NCBI RefSeq assembly: GCF_013702265.1
Contig: NZ_CP059348.1
Coordinates: 3,782,001-3,846,000 of the forward strand
Source: Providencia rettgeri
GTDB taxonomy: Bacteria; Pseudomonadota; Gammaproteobacteria; Enterobacterales; Enterobacteriaceae
Direction of reading: 5' to 3'
Length of the DNA: 64,000 nt
In this document: one piece after another, positions 47,380 through 57,637 of the stretch
How positions within the stretch are numbered: the stretch's first letter is position 1
Layout: every line of letters starts with the position of its first letter
Made by a program: the position numbers and the translations under genes
Notes under the pieces: model-generated
The model's input: the letters and a program-made list of their open reading frames with translations, nothing else
Databases searched by the model: none
What the model was told of the DNA's origin: nothing

Positions 47380-48438
47380 TTACGATGGGCGACGGCGAGA
47401 CAGTACCACTCCGGCACCTACTAACATACCAATTGCACCCCACAGAACAGCAATAAATGCTCTGCGCGGACTATCGCGTTTGATTGGATCTTCAGGCGTT
47501 CGCAGATAACGATACGCATGGAAATTATCTTGAAGAACAGGTTCAACATTCAGCGTCGATAACATCGCCACATTCTGATCATAATCTGTATCAAAATCTG
47601 GACCTGTTGCTTTTAACGTCTCAATTTGAGCTTGCAGTAATGGAACACCTAACATGAACATTTTTGAGTCAGGAATTTCATCCACTGGCGCAGTCGTTTG
47701 ATTACGTGAAATACCTTGCTTTTCAGCCACTTTAAGAGCTTGTTCAAGGCTATTTAGACGACGGTCATACGCTGCCGTTGCTACCATCGCTTCACGTTTA
47801 ACTAACGCTTTCATTGATTGGGTTTTGGTTGCCCACGTCCCTTTCAATTCATCATTCAAATTTGTCGTTGCACGCTGATTAGCAAACTCAATATATTCAC
47901 GTAACAGTTGATTGCTGTCTGTTGCTGTTTCAGCTACTAACTTCACGCTATCTGTTGGGTTTTTGAGTGCATCAGCTGGCGTATATTCGATATTGTTGAT
48001 CAGCTCGTCCAACAATGCCGCATCCGCTTTCGGGTCATTTTCCAAGCGTTGCTTATAATACTCAGTACCTAACCAAAATTGGCGGCGAGTATCGTAAGAA
48101 CCTAATTGTTTGGTAAATTCTTCATAAGCTTCTTTGGCAATCGTTGGTAGTTGCCCTTCTTGCCCCACCGCATTAATACGAGAATCAAGGTTGCGCAGAA
48201 ATTGTTGCTGAGAATAATAACTTCCCAGATTGTTCACAGTCGGTAAATCCGTGATAGCCGTTGTGCTCCACTTCGGCTGCATAAAATAGGATGCTCCCAG
48301 TGCAATCGCAGCAAAAATCACTGCACATGCGACGATCCAAATTTTACCCTGCCATAGTGAACGGCATAAATCACGAATATCTAACTCCGCTTCAAGCGAG
48401 GTTTGATGTTGATTAGGTTGCGTTTCTGAGTTATTCAC
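47380..48438 (-). CDS. wzzE: ECA chain-length determinant WzzE
   Basis: A 352-aa PCP1-type co-polymerase setting the modal ECA chain length and promoting cyclic ECA. Seen: two TM segments (about 34-53 and 329-347) enclosing a long periplasmic helical region. The first is preceded by DIRDLCRSLWQGKIW. Before and within the second are the Pro-containing RTPEDPIKRDSPRRAF and small-residue GAIGMLVGAGVVL motifs of Wzz proteins. It lies 29 bp after wecA. Confidence 0.94.
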   Translation of the reverse strand: MNNSETQPNQHQTSLEAELDIRDLCRSLWQGKIWIVACAVIFAAIALGASYFMQPKWSTTAITDLPTVNNLGSYYSQQQFLRNLDSRINAVGQEGQLPTIAKEAYEEFTKQLGSYDTRRQFWLGTEYYKQRLENDPKADAALLDELINNIEYTPADALKNPTDSVKLVAETATDSNQLLREYIEFANQRATTNLNDELKGTWATKTQSMKALVKREAMVATAAYDRRLNSLEQALKVAEKQGISRNQTTAPVDEIPDSKMFMLGVPLLQAQIETLKATGPDFDTDYDQNVAMLSTLNVEPVLQDNFHAYRYLRTPEDPIKRDSPRRAFIAVLWGAIGMLVGAGVVLSRRRPS

Positions 48439-48467
48439 TGCACAGAACCTCTATAGTTCGTTTGTCG

Positions 48468-49553
48468 TTACCGGACCGCACTCTTACGCGCACGACGTCT
48501 AATTCGCTTGATAAAACGGGCGACTTTCCATGCTCGCTTGATGCAGTAACCATACATCATAAATACAAGCAAAAATAATGCCAACATTACCCATTCAGGA
48601 ACGAATGAAAGGCGCTCGCCAATAATACCAATACACGCAAGAATTGCCGCAGCCAATGTGATGATTACAAATGCCCCTTTCGGGGTAAAACCTGAGCGCA
48701 TAATCAAGTGATGAATATGCTGACGATCCGGTGAGAATGGACTCATACCTTTACGAATACGGCGGTACATAATTGCCACCATATCCATAAGCGGAATAGC
48801 AATAATCCATAATGCAGTCACAGGGTTTATTGGATGGACATCTTCTTGTGTTGAAGCAACAAGGATCCAAATAATGGTAAAGCCAATCAACGTACTTCCC
48901 GCATCACCCATGAACACTTTAAAGCGACGCCCTAAAACGCCCATATTCATGAGGATATAAGGAAGAATAGCTGCTATAAATGCAAAACACCAAAACGCTA
49001 ACGCATAGTTACCATTTTGATACAGTAAGAAACCAAGGGCTCCAAAGGAAACCGAGGACAATCCGCCTAATAAACCATCGATGCCATCAACCATGTTGAA
49101 GGCATTGATTGCAGCCCAAACGGCAAATAAGGTGACGATATAACCAAATGGCCCAAGTACCAGTTCCCAAGGACCAAATGCATGGCCTAGAGACTCTAAC
49201 GACAACCCACCAGCTGTCATCATGACGACAGCGACGATAGCTTGAACCCCAGCGCGTAATTTCACGCTGATATCAAACCTATCATCCAGAGCACCAACGA
49301 ACACTAAGAGCCCCGCACAAGCAATATATAGCCACTTATGGGGAATGTATTCTTCCGTGATCATAAACGCGAAGCAAACGCCAAAGAAAACAGAGATCCC
49401 TCCAACGAGAGGAACCAATCCTACGTGTTTCTTCCTGAAATTCGGTTTATCAACCAAGCCAATTTTTTTCGCCACAATACGCGCGACAAAAATAAAAGCT
49501 AAGGTAAACAAAAAGACATAGAAGAGATTACTTACAAAGTGTGTGCTATCCAC
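48468..49553 (-). CDS. wecA: Undecaprenyl-phosphate GlcNAc-1-phosphate transferase WecA
   Basis: A 361-aa, eleven-segment inner-membrane enzyme that makes Und-PP-GlcNAc, the first lipid of ECA and of many O antigens. Seen: the acidic loop GALDDRFDISVKLRAG, NAFNMVDGIDGLLGG, FMGDAGSTLIGF and the His-rich DRQHIHHLIMRSGFT. It is the first gene of the ECA cluster; the promoter should lie in the 460-bp stretch upstream. Confidence 0.96.
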   Translation of the reverse strand: MDSTHFVSNLFYVFLFTLAFIFVARIVAKKIGLVDKPNFRKKHVGLVPLVGGISVFFGVCFAFMITEEYIPHKWLYIACAGLLVFVGALDDRFDISVKLRAGVQAIVAVVMMTAGGLSLESLGHAFGPWELVLGPFGYIVTLFAVWAAINAFNMVDGIDGLLGGLSSVSFGALGFLLYQNGNYALAFWCFAFIAAILPYILMNMGVLGRRFKVFMGDAGSTLIGFTIIWILVASTQEDVHPINPVTALWIIAIPLMDMVAIMYRRIRKGMSPFSPDRQHIHHLIMRSGFTPKGAFVIITLAAAILACIGIIGERLSFVPEWVMLALFLLVFMMYGYCIKRAWKVARFIKRIRRRARKSAVR

Positions 49554-50012
49554 TGTTCTACTCTCTTATATTTCTATCCAACTTTTAAACACTAAAACTT
49601 TTGGTTGCTGTGATAAATTACTGCCGCCACATAGTATTCGAACAAAAAATGGTACTCTAAAACAGATTTCCTGCGTTTTGATATGCACAAAACATGCCGG
49701 AAATACCAATACGCCGATATAGTTTTGCGTTACAAACTCACCTTAAAGATTTTATCCCTTAACATTGCAAGATGCATGCCATAAAAACAATCTCCAACAT
49801 ATTAACCGACCATCACTATCACTTTTCATATGAATGAGTAAATATCAGTCATTGGATAAATCTAAGTATAAAAATTAATGTAAAAAATACCATCTTATAG
49901 AGAATAAGCTAGCATCCGTTGATTATTTCATTTTACTCATCAAGAAAGTAATTCATGCTTATGTTGATAAATAATAAAGACTATTATTTTGTGAATGTTC
50001 ACTGTTCACTGA
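49554..50012. other. rho-wecA intergenic region
   Basis: No gene seen. AT-rich and presumably holding the ECA promoter. A GGCGGCAGT on the minus strand (around 49620-49630) only loosely resembles the RfaH ops element and was not called. Confidence 0.55.
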
Positions 50013-50046
50013 TAAAAAAATAGGCGCCCTAATTAGAGCGCCTATT
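50013..50046 (-). terminator. Rho-independent terminator of rho
   Basis: 9-bp stem AATAGGCGC/GCGCCTATT (50019-50027, 50038-50046), followed on the minus strand by seven T residues, 25 bases after the rho stop. Confidence 0.87.
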
Positions 50047-50070
50047 TCTATACTCATAATCCTAACGAAA

Positions 50071-51330
50071 CTATGCTCTTTTCATAAAATCAAAGAACTC
50101 TTCGTTAGTCTTAGTCATTGCTAATTTGCTGATGAGGAATTCCATTGCATCGATTTCGCCCATTGGGTGAATAATCTTACGCAGGATCCACATTTTTTGC
50201 AGCTCATCTTGGGAGGTGAGCAGCTCTTCTTTACGTGTACCAGAGCGGTTGTAATCAATCGCAGGGAAAACACGTTTTTCAGCAATTTTACGGGACAGGT
50301 GTAATTCCATGTTACCTGTTCCTTTAAATTCTTCGTAAATCACTTCATCCATTTTCGAACCGGTATCAACTAACGCGGTCGCTATGATAGTCAAGCTACC
50401 ACCTTCTTCAACGTTACGAGCAGCACCGAAGAAACGTTTTGGACGATGTAATGCGTTTGCGTCCACACCACCGGTCAATACTTTACCTGATGAAGGAACG
50501 ACGGTGTTGTATGCACGAGCAAGACGAGTAATAGAATCCAGTAAAATGATAACGTCTTTTTTATGCTCAACCAGACGTTTCGCTTTCTCGATAACCATTT
50601 CAGCAACTTGGACGTGACGCGCAGCTGGCTCATCAAACGTTGAAGCGATAACTTCACCTTTCACTAAGCGTTGCATCTCAGTAACTTCTTCTGGACGCTC
50701 ATCGATCAGCAGAACCATCAATACGCAGTCAGGGTAGTTATGGGCAATGTTAGCCGCAATATTTTGCAGTAACATGGTTTTACCCGCTTTCGGTGGTGCA
50801 ACGATCAAACCACGCTGTCCACGACCGATAGGTGCGGCTAAATCCAATACGCGCGCCGTTAAATCTTCAGTAGAACCGTTACCACGCTCCATGCGCAGAC
50901 GATTATTGGCATGTAATGGGGTTAAGTTTTCAAAAAGGATTTTGCTGCGGGCATTTTCAGGTTTGTCAAAGTTAACTTCGTTAACTTTCAAGAGTGCAAA
51001 ATAGCGTTCACCTTCTTTCGGGGGACGAATTTTTCCTGAAATGGTGTCGCCGGTGCGTAGGTTAAAGCGGCGAATTTGGCTAGGGGAAACATAGATATCA
51101 TCAGGGCCTGCGAGGTAAGAACTGTCTGCTGAACGGAGGAAACCAAATCCATCCTGCAATATTTCCAGTACGCCATCGCCGAAAATATCTTCTCCACTTT
51201 TAGCATGCTGCTTCAAAATTGAGAAAATAATATCCTGCTTTCTCATACGGGCTAAGTTCTCTAGCCCCATGTTTTCGCCTAACGTAATCAGTTCTGATAC
51301 AGGCGTATTTTTTAATTCGGTAAGATTCAT
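50071..51330 (-). CDS. rho: Transcription termination factor Rho
   Basis: A 419-aa hexameric RNA-dependent ATPase, same length as E. coli Rho. Seen: the N-terminal helical bundle [15 protein letters not shown], the RNA-binding [15 protein letters not shown] cold-shock-like fold, Walker [13 protein letters not shown], Walker [15 protein letters not shown], the Q-loop [15 protein letters not shown] and the R-loop [17 protein letters not shown]. It is monocistronic, with a long leader upstream as expected for autoregulation. Confidence 0.98.
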   Translation of the reverse strand: MNLTELKNTPVSELITLGENMGLENLARMRKQDIIFSILKQHAKSGEDIFGDGVLEILQDGFGFLRSADSSYLAGPDDIYVSPSQIRRFNLRTGDTISGKIRPPKEGERYFALLKVNEVNFDKPENARSKILFENLTPLHANNRLRMERGNGSTEDLTARVLDLAAPIGRGQRGLIVAPPKAGKTMLLQNIAANIAHNYPDCVLMVLLIDERPEEVTEMQRLVKGEVIASTFDEPAARHVQVAEMVIEKAKRLVEHKKDVIILLDSITRLARAYNTVVPSSGKVLTGGVDANALHRPKRFFGAARNVEEGGSLTIIATALVDTGSKMDEVIYEEFKGTGNMELHLSRKIAEKRVFPAIDYNRSGTRKEELLTSQDELQKMWILRKIIHPMGEIDAMEFLISKLAMTKTNEEFFDFMKRA

Positions 51331-51911
51331 AATGGTGGGTTCTTTAACTCGGGGTATTTCTCGAACTATGAACGTAAATTGGAGGCAACTTTTATAGTGA
51401 ACCTATTTAGTATAGTGAACCTATGAAGCGCCAGTTTAACTTTATAGTGCCCTGTTGATAGATATGGACTTATAACCAACAACAATGCATTAAAATTTGT
51501 GCTAGCTACAACTAATATTGCTGTGAAGGTGTTGTGACTAACGAAAGCGTTGTAATCATCAAGATGACATGCCGCATATTATTAGAAACGTAATCAATAT
51601 TAGCAATAGTTTTTTATACATTTTAGGACAACATCTTATCCCTAATACAGCCCATTTATTTACTCAAGACTCAAGTCACAGTGATACAACCATGAATTAT
51701 CAACTTTAGATTAATAGTCAGTAACTAAAATTGGCATTGAACAGAACTGCAAGCTAGACGTTTCAGAAAAGAGCAAAGGAAAACAAGGTAATTCTTATGG
51801 GTACTCTATGAGGAATGCGGATAACTTATCATGCTTAAATGGGGACGTCTAGCGACTCTCTATATAAAATAAATGCGCCGCTAAACGTTTTGGCTTATAT
51901 AAAGCTATAAC
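51331..51911 (-). other. rho leader / trxA-rho intergenic region
   Basis: 581 bp without a supported gene. It contains an exact 14-bp direct repeat TATAGTGAACCTAT at 51393-51406 and 51411-51424. A long-range inverted repeat GCTAGACGT/ACGTCTAGC lies at 51753-51761 and 51845-51853. I found no counterpart of the E. coli rhoL leader peptide; an eight-codon minus-strand ORF near 51830 has no Shine-Dalgarno. The rho promoter and the end of the trxA transcript lie here. Confidence 0.55.
51393..51424. repeat. 14-bp direct repeat in the rho leader
   Basis: TATAGTGAACCTAT occurs twice with an 18-bp period; a third partial copy TATAGTGCCCT starts at 51443. On the transcribed strand each copy gives TTCACTATA or CACTATA. 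Confidence 0.85.
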
Positions 51912-52238
51912 TTACAGATTTTCGTCTAGAAATTCTTTCAGTTGAGTTTTAGATAAAGCACCAACTTTAGTTGCAGCTACACTGCCGTTTTTGAATAATA
52001 ACAGTGTAGGGATACCGCGAATACCAAATTTTGGGGCAGTCGCTGGATTATCATCAATATTCAGTTTTGCGATAGTCACTTTGCCTGTATATTCTTCAGC
52101 AACTTCATCAAGGATTGGCGCGATCATTTTACAAGGTCCACACCATGCAGCCCAGAAGTCGACTAAAACAGGTGAACTTGCATTTAGAACGTCTGACTCA
52201 AAACTTGCATCAGTAATATGTTTAATTTTGTCGCTCAT
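51912..52238 (-). CDS. trxA: Thioredoxin 1 TrxA
   Basis: A 108-aa cytoplasmic disulfide reductase with the redox motif Cys33-Gly-Pro-Cys36 in [14 protein letters not shown]. The cis-Pro is in [13 protein letters not shown]. The ATG at 52238 ([10 protein letters not shown]) follows GGAG and matches E. coli; a frame from 52280 adds 14 unlike residues. It is divergent from rhlB, as in E. coli. Confidence 0.97.
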   Translation of the reverse strand: MSDKIKHITDASFESDVLNASSPVLVDFWAAWCGPCKMIAPILDEVAEEYTGKVTIAKLNIDDNPATAPKFGIRGIPTLLLFKNGSVAATKVGALSKTQLKEFLDENL

Positions 52239-52355
52239 GTTGTACTCCAAAGGATCATTTTTACAGACATAGTGTAACATTAATTGGCAGCAGTATGCTT
52301 TATTTCAAAAGATACGCTTTCGTAAACCAACCGATAACTGATATTCTAACATACT

Positions 52356-53642
52356 ATGAGTAAAGCACACTTGACAGAAAAGAAGTTTTCCGACTTCGCA
52401 TTGCACCCAAAAGTCATTGAAGCACTTAATAAAAAAGGCTTCAACTTTTGCACGCCTATTCAGGCGTCTACCCTGCCTTATACTGTCGAAGGCAAAGATG
52501 TTGCGGGGCAAGCACAAACAGGTACAGGTAAAACGTTAGCATTCCTAACGTCTACATTTCATTTTCTCTTAACTCACCCGGCAATCGAGGGGAAAAAAAC
52601 CAATCAGCCACGTGCGCTGATCATGGCTCCTACTCGTGAATTAGCCGTACAGATTTACTCAGATGCTAAAGAGCTGGCTGAGTACACTGGTTTGAAAATG
52701 GGTCTAGCCTATGGTGGTGATGGCTATGACGAGCAGTTACGCGTATTACAAAACGGCGTTGATATCCTTATTGGAACAACCGGTCGTCTTATTGATTATG
52801 CAAAACAAGGTCACGTTGATTTAGCGGCTATCCAAGTTGTTGTTTTGGATGAAGCTGACCGTATGTACGACCTCGGTTTTATTAAAGATATTCGTTGGTT
52901 ATTCCGCCGTATGCCTGGCGCAGCAGACCGACTCAACTTACTATTCTCCGCAACACTCTCTTACCGCGTTAGAGAATTAGCGTTTGAACAAATGAACAGC
53001 CCGGAATATGTGGAAGTTGAACCACTACAAAAAACCGGTCACCGTATTAAAGAAGAGCTATTTTATCCATCCAACGAAGAAAAAATGCGCCTACTGCAAA
53101 CGCTACTCGAAGAAGAGTGGCCAGAGCGCTGCATTATTTTCGCCAATACGAAGCATCGTTGTGATGATATCTGGGCTCACCTTGCTGCCGATGGCCACCG
53201 TGTCGGGTTATTAACTGGCGATGTCGCACAGAAAAAACGTCTGCGCATTTTAGAACAGTTCACCCAAGGTCAAATTGATATCTTGGTTGCGACTGACGTT
53301 GCTGCTCGTGGATTACATATTCCATCAGTAACTCATGTATTTAACTATGATTTACCTGACGATTGCGAAGACTATGTGCACCGTATTGGACGTACAGGTC
53401 GTGCAGGTGAAAGCGGAAATTCTATCAGCTTAGCATGTGAAGAATACGCACTAAACTTACCTGCAATCGAAGAGTATATTCAGCACTCCATCCCTGTCAG
53501 TAAATATAACAGTGATGCACTGCTGAGCGACCTGCCGGCACCAAAACGCCGTCACCGTCCGCGCCCTAGTGGTCCACGCCGCAATTCTAATGCGCCGCGT
53601 CGCCATAATGGCCCACGTAATAACCATAAACGTGCAGGCTGA
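52356..53642 (+). CDS. rhlB: ATP-dependent RNA helicase RhlB
   Basis: A 428-aa DEAD-box helicase of the RNA degradosome. Seen: Q motif [11 protein letters not shown], Walker A AQTGTGKT (about 53-60), [22 protein letters not shown], and the C-terminal RecA domain with ARGLHIP and [10 protein letters not shown]. It ends in a basic, Pro/Arg/Asn-rich disordered tail typical of RhlB. gppA starts eleven bases after its stop. Confidence 0.97.
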   Translation: MSKAHLTEKKFSDFALHPKVIEALNKKGFNFCTPIQASTLPYTVEGKDVAGQAQTGTGKTLAFLTSTFHFLLTHPAIEGKKTNQPRALIMAPTRELAVQIYSDAKELAEYTGLKMGLAYGGDGYDEQLRVLQNGVDILIGTTGRLIDYAKQGHVDLAAIQVVVLDEADRMYDLGFIKDIRWLFRRMPGAADRLNLLFSATLSYRVRELAFEQMNSPEYVEVEPLQKTGHRIKEELFYPSNEEKMRLLQTLLEEEWPERCIIFANTKHRCDDIWAHLAADGHRVGLLTGDVAQKKRLRILEQFTQGQIDILVATDVAARGLHIPSVTHVFNYDLPDDCEDYVHRIGRTGRAGESGNSISLACEEYALNLPAIEEYIQHSIPVSKYNSDALLSDLPAPKRRHRPRPSGPRRNSNAPRRHNGPRNNHKRAG

Positions 53643-53653
53643 GTAAATACCCT

Positions 53654-55156
53654 ATGCTGAAATCTTCTTCTCTGTATGCCGCTATCGATTTGGGTTCCAA
53701 CAGCTTTCATATGCTGGTTGTTCGCGAAACTGCAGGTAGCATTCAGATTATTTCTCGGGTTAAACGGAAAGTTCGTCTGGCAGCGGGTTTAGATAAAGAT
53801 AATATTTTATCTGCGCAAGCCATGGAACGAGGCTGGCAATGCCTGCGTCTCTTCTCAGAACATCTGCAAGATATTCCTAACTCGCAAATTCGAGTTGTGG
53901 CAACCGCGACATTACGCCTTGCCAAAAATGCCGATGCCTTTATTGAGAAAGCCAGCCAAATCCTCGGAAATCCCGTAAAAATAATCCAAGGAGAAGAAGA
54001 AGCTCGCTTGATTTATCAAGGCGTCGCCCATACAACTGGCGGGCCAGAGCAACGCTTAGTGGTCGATATCGGGGGCGGCAGCACCGAACTTGTCACCGGT
54101 ACAGGCGCTAAAGCTCAGCTACTTTATAGCCTAGAAATGGGCTGTGTGACTTGGCTTGAACGCTACTTTAGCGACAGAACGCTAACAGAAGAAAACTTCG
54201 CTCAAGCCGAAGCGGCAGCTCAACACGTCATTGCGCCTATCGCAGATGCCCTTAAAAACCATGGGTGGAAAATTTGTGTCGGTGCATCGGGTACTGTACA
54301 AGCGATTCAGGAAATCATGATTGCTCAAGGGATGGATGAACTCATCACTCTGAGTAAATTACAGCAACTGAAACATAAAGCTATCCAGTGCCATAAATTA
54401 GAAGAGCTTGAAATCGAGGGCCTCACGTTTGAACGTGCCCTCGTTTTCCCAAGTGGCTTATCGATCCTGATCGCAATTTTCAAAGCTCTGAATATCGAAA
54501 ATATGACATTAGCCGGCGGCGCTCTTCGCGAAGGCTTAGTGTATGGCATGCTTGAACTGCCTATTGAGCAAGATATTCGCGCACGCACGCTACGCAATAT
54601 TCAGCGTCGCTTCCTTGTGGATATTGAACAGGCTAGCCGCGTGCGCCAGCTTGCTGAACATTTCTACCTGCAAGTTGCCAAAGAGTGGGAATTAGATAGC
54701 CGTTGCCGTGATTTATTATCCAGCGCTTGTGCATTACATGAGATTGGGCTGAGTGTTGATTTTCGCAAAGGCCCAGAGCACGCAAGTTATTTAATCACTC
54801 ACCTTGATTTACCAGGCTTCACGCCAGCGCAAAAACGCTTTCTCGCGGTTCTTCTCAAGAACCAGCAAGGTCAAATCGACCTCGCTTCGCTGAGCCAACA
54901 AAATGCATTACCTATTCAGCAAACTTACGCATTATGTCGTTTATTGCGCCTAGCCATTATTTTTGCCAGCCGTAGACGTGACGATACATTACCAGCATTG
55001 CGCCTTAACGCTAATGGGCAAGATTTAACCATCGCACTGCCATACCGCTGGCTTGAGGAACACCCTTTACGAGCTGAAAATTTACAGCAAGAAGTTCAGT
55101 GGCAAGGGTATGTGAATTGGCAACTGGCCTTAGAAGAGCGTAATAGCTCCAATTGA
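53654..55156 (+). CDS. gppA: Guanosine pentaphosphatase / exopolyphosphatase GppA
   Basis: A 500-aa ASKHA-fold phosphatase converting pppGpp to ppGpp and degrading polyphosphate. Seen: [32 protein letters not shown], the catalytic Glu region [26 protein letters not shown] and an HD-like C-terminal part beginning around ALHEIGLSV. It is cotranscribed with rhlB, as in E. coli. Confidence 0.95.
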   Translation: MLKSSSLYAAIDLGSNSFHMLVVRETAGSIQIISRVKRKVRLAAGLDKDNILSAQAMERGWQCLRLFSEHLQDIPNSQIRVVATATLRLAKNADAFIEKASQILGNPVKIIQGEEEARLIYQGVAHTTGGPEQRLVVDIGGGSTELVTGTGAKAQLLYSLEMGCVTWLERYFSDRTLTEENFAQAEAAAQHVIAPIADALKNHGWKICVGASGTVQAIQEIMIAQGMDELITLSKLQQLKHKAIQCHKLEELEIEGLTFERALVFPSGLSILIAIFKALNIENMTLAGGALREGLVYGMLELPIEQDIRARTLRNIQRRFLVDIEQASRVRQLAEHFYLQVAKEWELDSRCRDLLSSACALHEIGLSVDFRKGPEHASYLITHLDLPGFTPAQKRFLAVLLKNQQGQIDLASLSQQNALPIQQTYALCRLLRLAIIFASRRRDDTLPALRLNANGQDLTIALPYRWLEEHPLRAENLQQEVQWQGYVNWQLALEERNSSN

Positions 55157-55181
55157 TATCGCTCTAAATTGATCATGATAG

Positions 55182-55203
55182 GTTCCCACCTCGTCGTGGG
55201 AAC
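55182..55203. terminator. Hairpin between convergent gppA and rep
   Basis: 8-bp stem GTTCCCAC/GTGGGAAC with a 6-nt loop between the two stop codons. The T tract on the plus strand is broken (TCTCTCTTAAACTCTTTT). Confidence 0.5.
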
Positions 55204-55222
55204 TCTCTCTTAAACTCTTTTG

Positions 55223-57250
55223 CTACTGATCAGTTTTCTTATTTAACCCCAAGCGTGCCTTGATATCCGCTAAAGCGGACTGCCCTTTTTGCATTCGCTC
55301 TTCAGCGGTAACCACTTTTCGTTGTTGTTCCCACACCAAATCATCTTGCGGTAATTCCATCAAAAAGCGGCTCAGTTCAGGGCGGATCAGTTCGCCGTAT
55401 TGGCGACGCTCACGGCTATGAGTAAAGAATAACTCTCGCTGCGCTCGCGTAATTCCCACGTAAGCCAGTCGACGCTCTTCATCAATATTATTTTCATCAA
55501 TACTACTTTGATGAGGCAATAATCCCTCTTCCATTCCAACTAAGAAAACATAAGGAAATTCAAGACCTTTAGATGCGTGCAATGTCATCAACTGAACCTG
55601 ATCTGAATCTTCATCATCTTCCCCACGTTCCATCATATCGCGCAGCGTAAAGCGAGTGACAACCTGATTGAGCGTCATTGGATCATTTAGCTCATCCCCT
55701 TCAATCATTTCGCTCATCCATGTAAACAATTGATTGACGTTTTTCATTCGCATTTCGGCGGCTTTGGCACTGGCCGAGGTTTCATACAACCAACTCTCGT
55801 AGTCCATTTCCCGTAAAAGATCCCGTACCGCTATCAATGGTTCACGCTCCGAAATCCGGACTATCCCTTCCATCCAATGAGTGAAACGCTGCAACGCTTC
55901 CAAGCCTTTCCCTGTTAAAGTCTGTTCCAGACCTAAATCAAAGCTGGCGTGATATAAGCTTTTGCCTCGCTGATTCGCCCATTCTCCCAATTTTTGGATA
56001 GTTTTAGGGCCAATTTCTCGGCGCGGCGTATTCACAATACGTAAAAAAGCACTGTCATCTTCAGGGTTAGTCAGCACCCGCAAATAAGCTAAAAGATCTT
56101 TAATTTCAGGACGTGAGAAAAAGGATGTCCCTCCCGAAATTCGGTAAGGAATACGGTTTTGCATCAGCATTTTTTCAAAAATACGTGACTGATGATTGCC
56201 ACGATACAAAATCGCATAGTCTTTATATTGGGTTTTATTAATAAAGTGGTGAGCAATTAATTCACCAATCACACGTTCCGCTTCATGGTCTTCATTATTT
56301 GCTGTCAGCACCTTTAATGGCGCCCCATAACCCAACTCAGAAAATAATTTTTTCTCGAAGACATGGGGGTTATTGGCAATCAAAATGTTGGCCGCTTTCA
56401 AAATACGGCCTGATGAGCGGTAATTTTGCTCCAGCTTAATCACATTCAGTTTTGGAAAATCTTGGCTGAGTAACACTAAGTTTTGAGGCCTCGCACCACG
56501 CCAAGAATAAATAGACTGGTCATCATCACCAACGACGGTAAAGCGGGCACGGCTGCCCACGAGTAATTTCACTAGCTGATACTGACTGGTGTTCGTATCT
56601 TGGTATTCATCCACCAGCAAATAACGAATTTTTTGCTGCCAACGCTCACGGACTTCTTCATTATGATAAAGCAGCAATGTTGGTTTGCTGATTAAGTCAT
56701 CAAAATCCAAGACATTACAACTTTTTAAATGCAGCTCATAGCGGCGATAGCACTCAGCAAAATGGTGCTCTTTTTCCGTTCTCGCTTGCCCAACCACTTG
56801 CTGCGGAGAGATCAGATCGTTTTTCCAATTTGAGATCGCCGAGATCAGCTGTTGAAGAAGATCTTTATCTTCCTCAAGCAGATCAAATGTGAGTTCTTTG
56901 AGTAACGCCATTTGGTCTTGGTCATCAAACAAAGAAAAATTAGCTTTGATCCCTAACGCTTTATATTCGCGTTTGATAATTTCCAGTCCCAAAGTATGGA
57001 ATGTGGAAATGATTAGCCCTCGGGCTTCTTTTTTACCTAATGTTTGTCCCACACGCTCTTTCATTTCGCGCGCGGCTTTATTGGTAAATGTCACCGCCGC
57101 AATTTGCCGAGGCTGATAACCACAATGGCGGATCAGATGCGCAATTTTATTGGTAATAACCCGTGTTTTACCTGAGCCTGCCCCTGCCAAAACAAGGCAC
57201 GGACCATCTACATATTCAACTGCCTGTTGCTGGCTAGGATTTAATCGCAT
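55223..57250 (-). CDS. rep: Replication-restart helicase Rep
   Basis: A 675-aa SF1A 3'-5' helicase that helps forks past protein blocks. Seen: [20 protein letters not shown], Walker [53 protein letters not shown] and [10 protein letters not shown]. It is paralogous to uvrD in this window but lacks the UvrD C-terminal Tudor region. Length matches E. coli (673). The next gene upstream is ilvC, separated by its terminator and an ERIC element. Confidence 0.97.
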   Translation of the reverse strand: MRLNPSQQQAVEYVDGPCLVLAGAGSGKTRVITNKIAHLIRHCGYQPRQIAAVTFTNKAAREMKERVGQTLGKKEARGLIISTFHTLGLEIIKREYKALGIKANFSLFDDQDQMALLKELTFDLLEEDKDLLQQLISAISNWKNDLISPQQVVGQARTEKEHHFAECYRRYELHLKSCNVLDFDDLISKPTLLLYHNEEVRERWQQKIRYLLVDEYQDTNTSQYQLVKLLVGSRARFTVVGDDDQSIYSWRGARPQNLVLLSQDFPKLNVIKLEQNYRSSGRILKAANILIANNPHVFEKKLFSELGYGAPLKVLTANNEDHEAERVIGELIAHHFINKTQYKDYAILYRGNHQSRIFEKMLMQNRIPYRISGGTSFFSRPEIKDLLAYLRVLTNPEDDSAFLRIVNTPRREIGPKTIQKLGEWANQRGKSLYHASFDLGLEQTLTGKGLEALQRFTHWMEGIVRISEREPLIAVRDLLREMDYESWLYETSASAKAAEMRMKNVNQLFTWMSEMIEGDELNDPMTLNQVVTRFTLRDMMERGEDDEDSDQVQLMTLHASKGLEFPYVFLVGMEEGLLPHQSSIDENNIDEERRLAYVGITRAQRELFFTHSRERRQYGELIRPELSRFLMELPQDDLVWEQQRKVVTAEERMQKGQSALADIKARLGLNKKTDQ

Positions 57251-57352
57251 GGTTTCTCTGCATCACTTAGTTATTCAAAAAGGAATTCGCTACAGATTGT
57301 AGCAGAAACCCACCCAACTCTTGAGCAACGATCCTGCCTATTTATAAAAAAC

Positions 57353-57388
57353 AAAAAACCACATCATTCAGCAGAGCGATGTGGTTTT
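57353..57388 (-). terminator. Rho-independent terminator of ilvC
   Basis: 11-bp stem AAAACCACATC/GATGTGGTTTT (57355-57365, 57378-57388), followed on the minus strand by a T-rich stretch. It lies beyond the ERIC repeats downstream of ilvC. Confidence 0.85.
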
Positions 57389-57432
57389 GTTTGCTTTCTG
57401 TTTTTTTTGACAGCCATACATTTTTCTAAACT

Positions 57433-57637
57433 ATTCGCGTTAGAGGAAGGCGGCAAAGGAGGTTATCCCAAGGAGCATACATTAGTATGTGACTTGGGTA
57501 ACCGAGCGCAGCCAACGCGCCTATCACGCGAAGAGTGACGAAAAATTAGGTTATCTCAAGGAGCATACATTGAGTATGTGACTTGGGTAACCGAGCGCAG
57601 CCAACGCACCTATCACGCGAAGAGTGACGAAAAATTA
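57433..57637. repeat. ERIC-type repeat with tandemly duplicated core
   Basis: Enterobacterial repetitive intergenic consensus-like element. The core TCCCAAGGAGCATACATTAG...TATGTGACTTGGGTAACCGAGCGCAG follows the ERIC pattern (CCAGGAGCTTACAT / AAGTAAGTGACTGGGGTGAGCG). An 88-bp unit at 57461-57548 is followed directly by an 89-bp near-copy at 57549-57637 with four or five differences. Left-end sequence TTCGCGTTAGAGGAAGGCGG precedes only the first copy. The second copy ends on the ilvC stop codon (TTA at 57635-57637 on the plus strand). Confidence 0.9.

Noticed and set aside
49610-49640. ops/JUMPStart-like GGCGGCAGT upstream of wecA
   Set aside because: It differs from the GGCGGTAG ops core, and the rest of the JUMPStart context is missing.
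51800-51840. Eight-codon minus-strand ORF MISYPHSS in the rho leader as rhoL
   Set aside because: No Shine-Dalgarno, and no similarity to the E. coli rhoL peptide.
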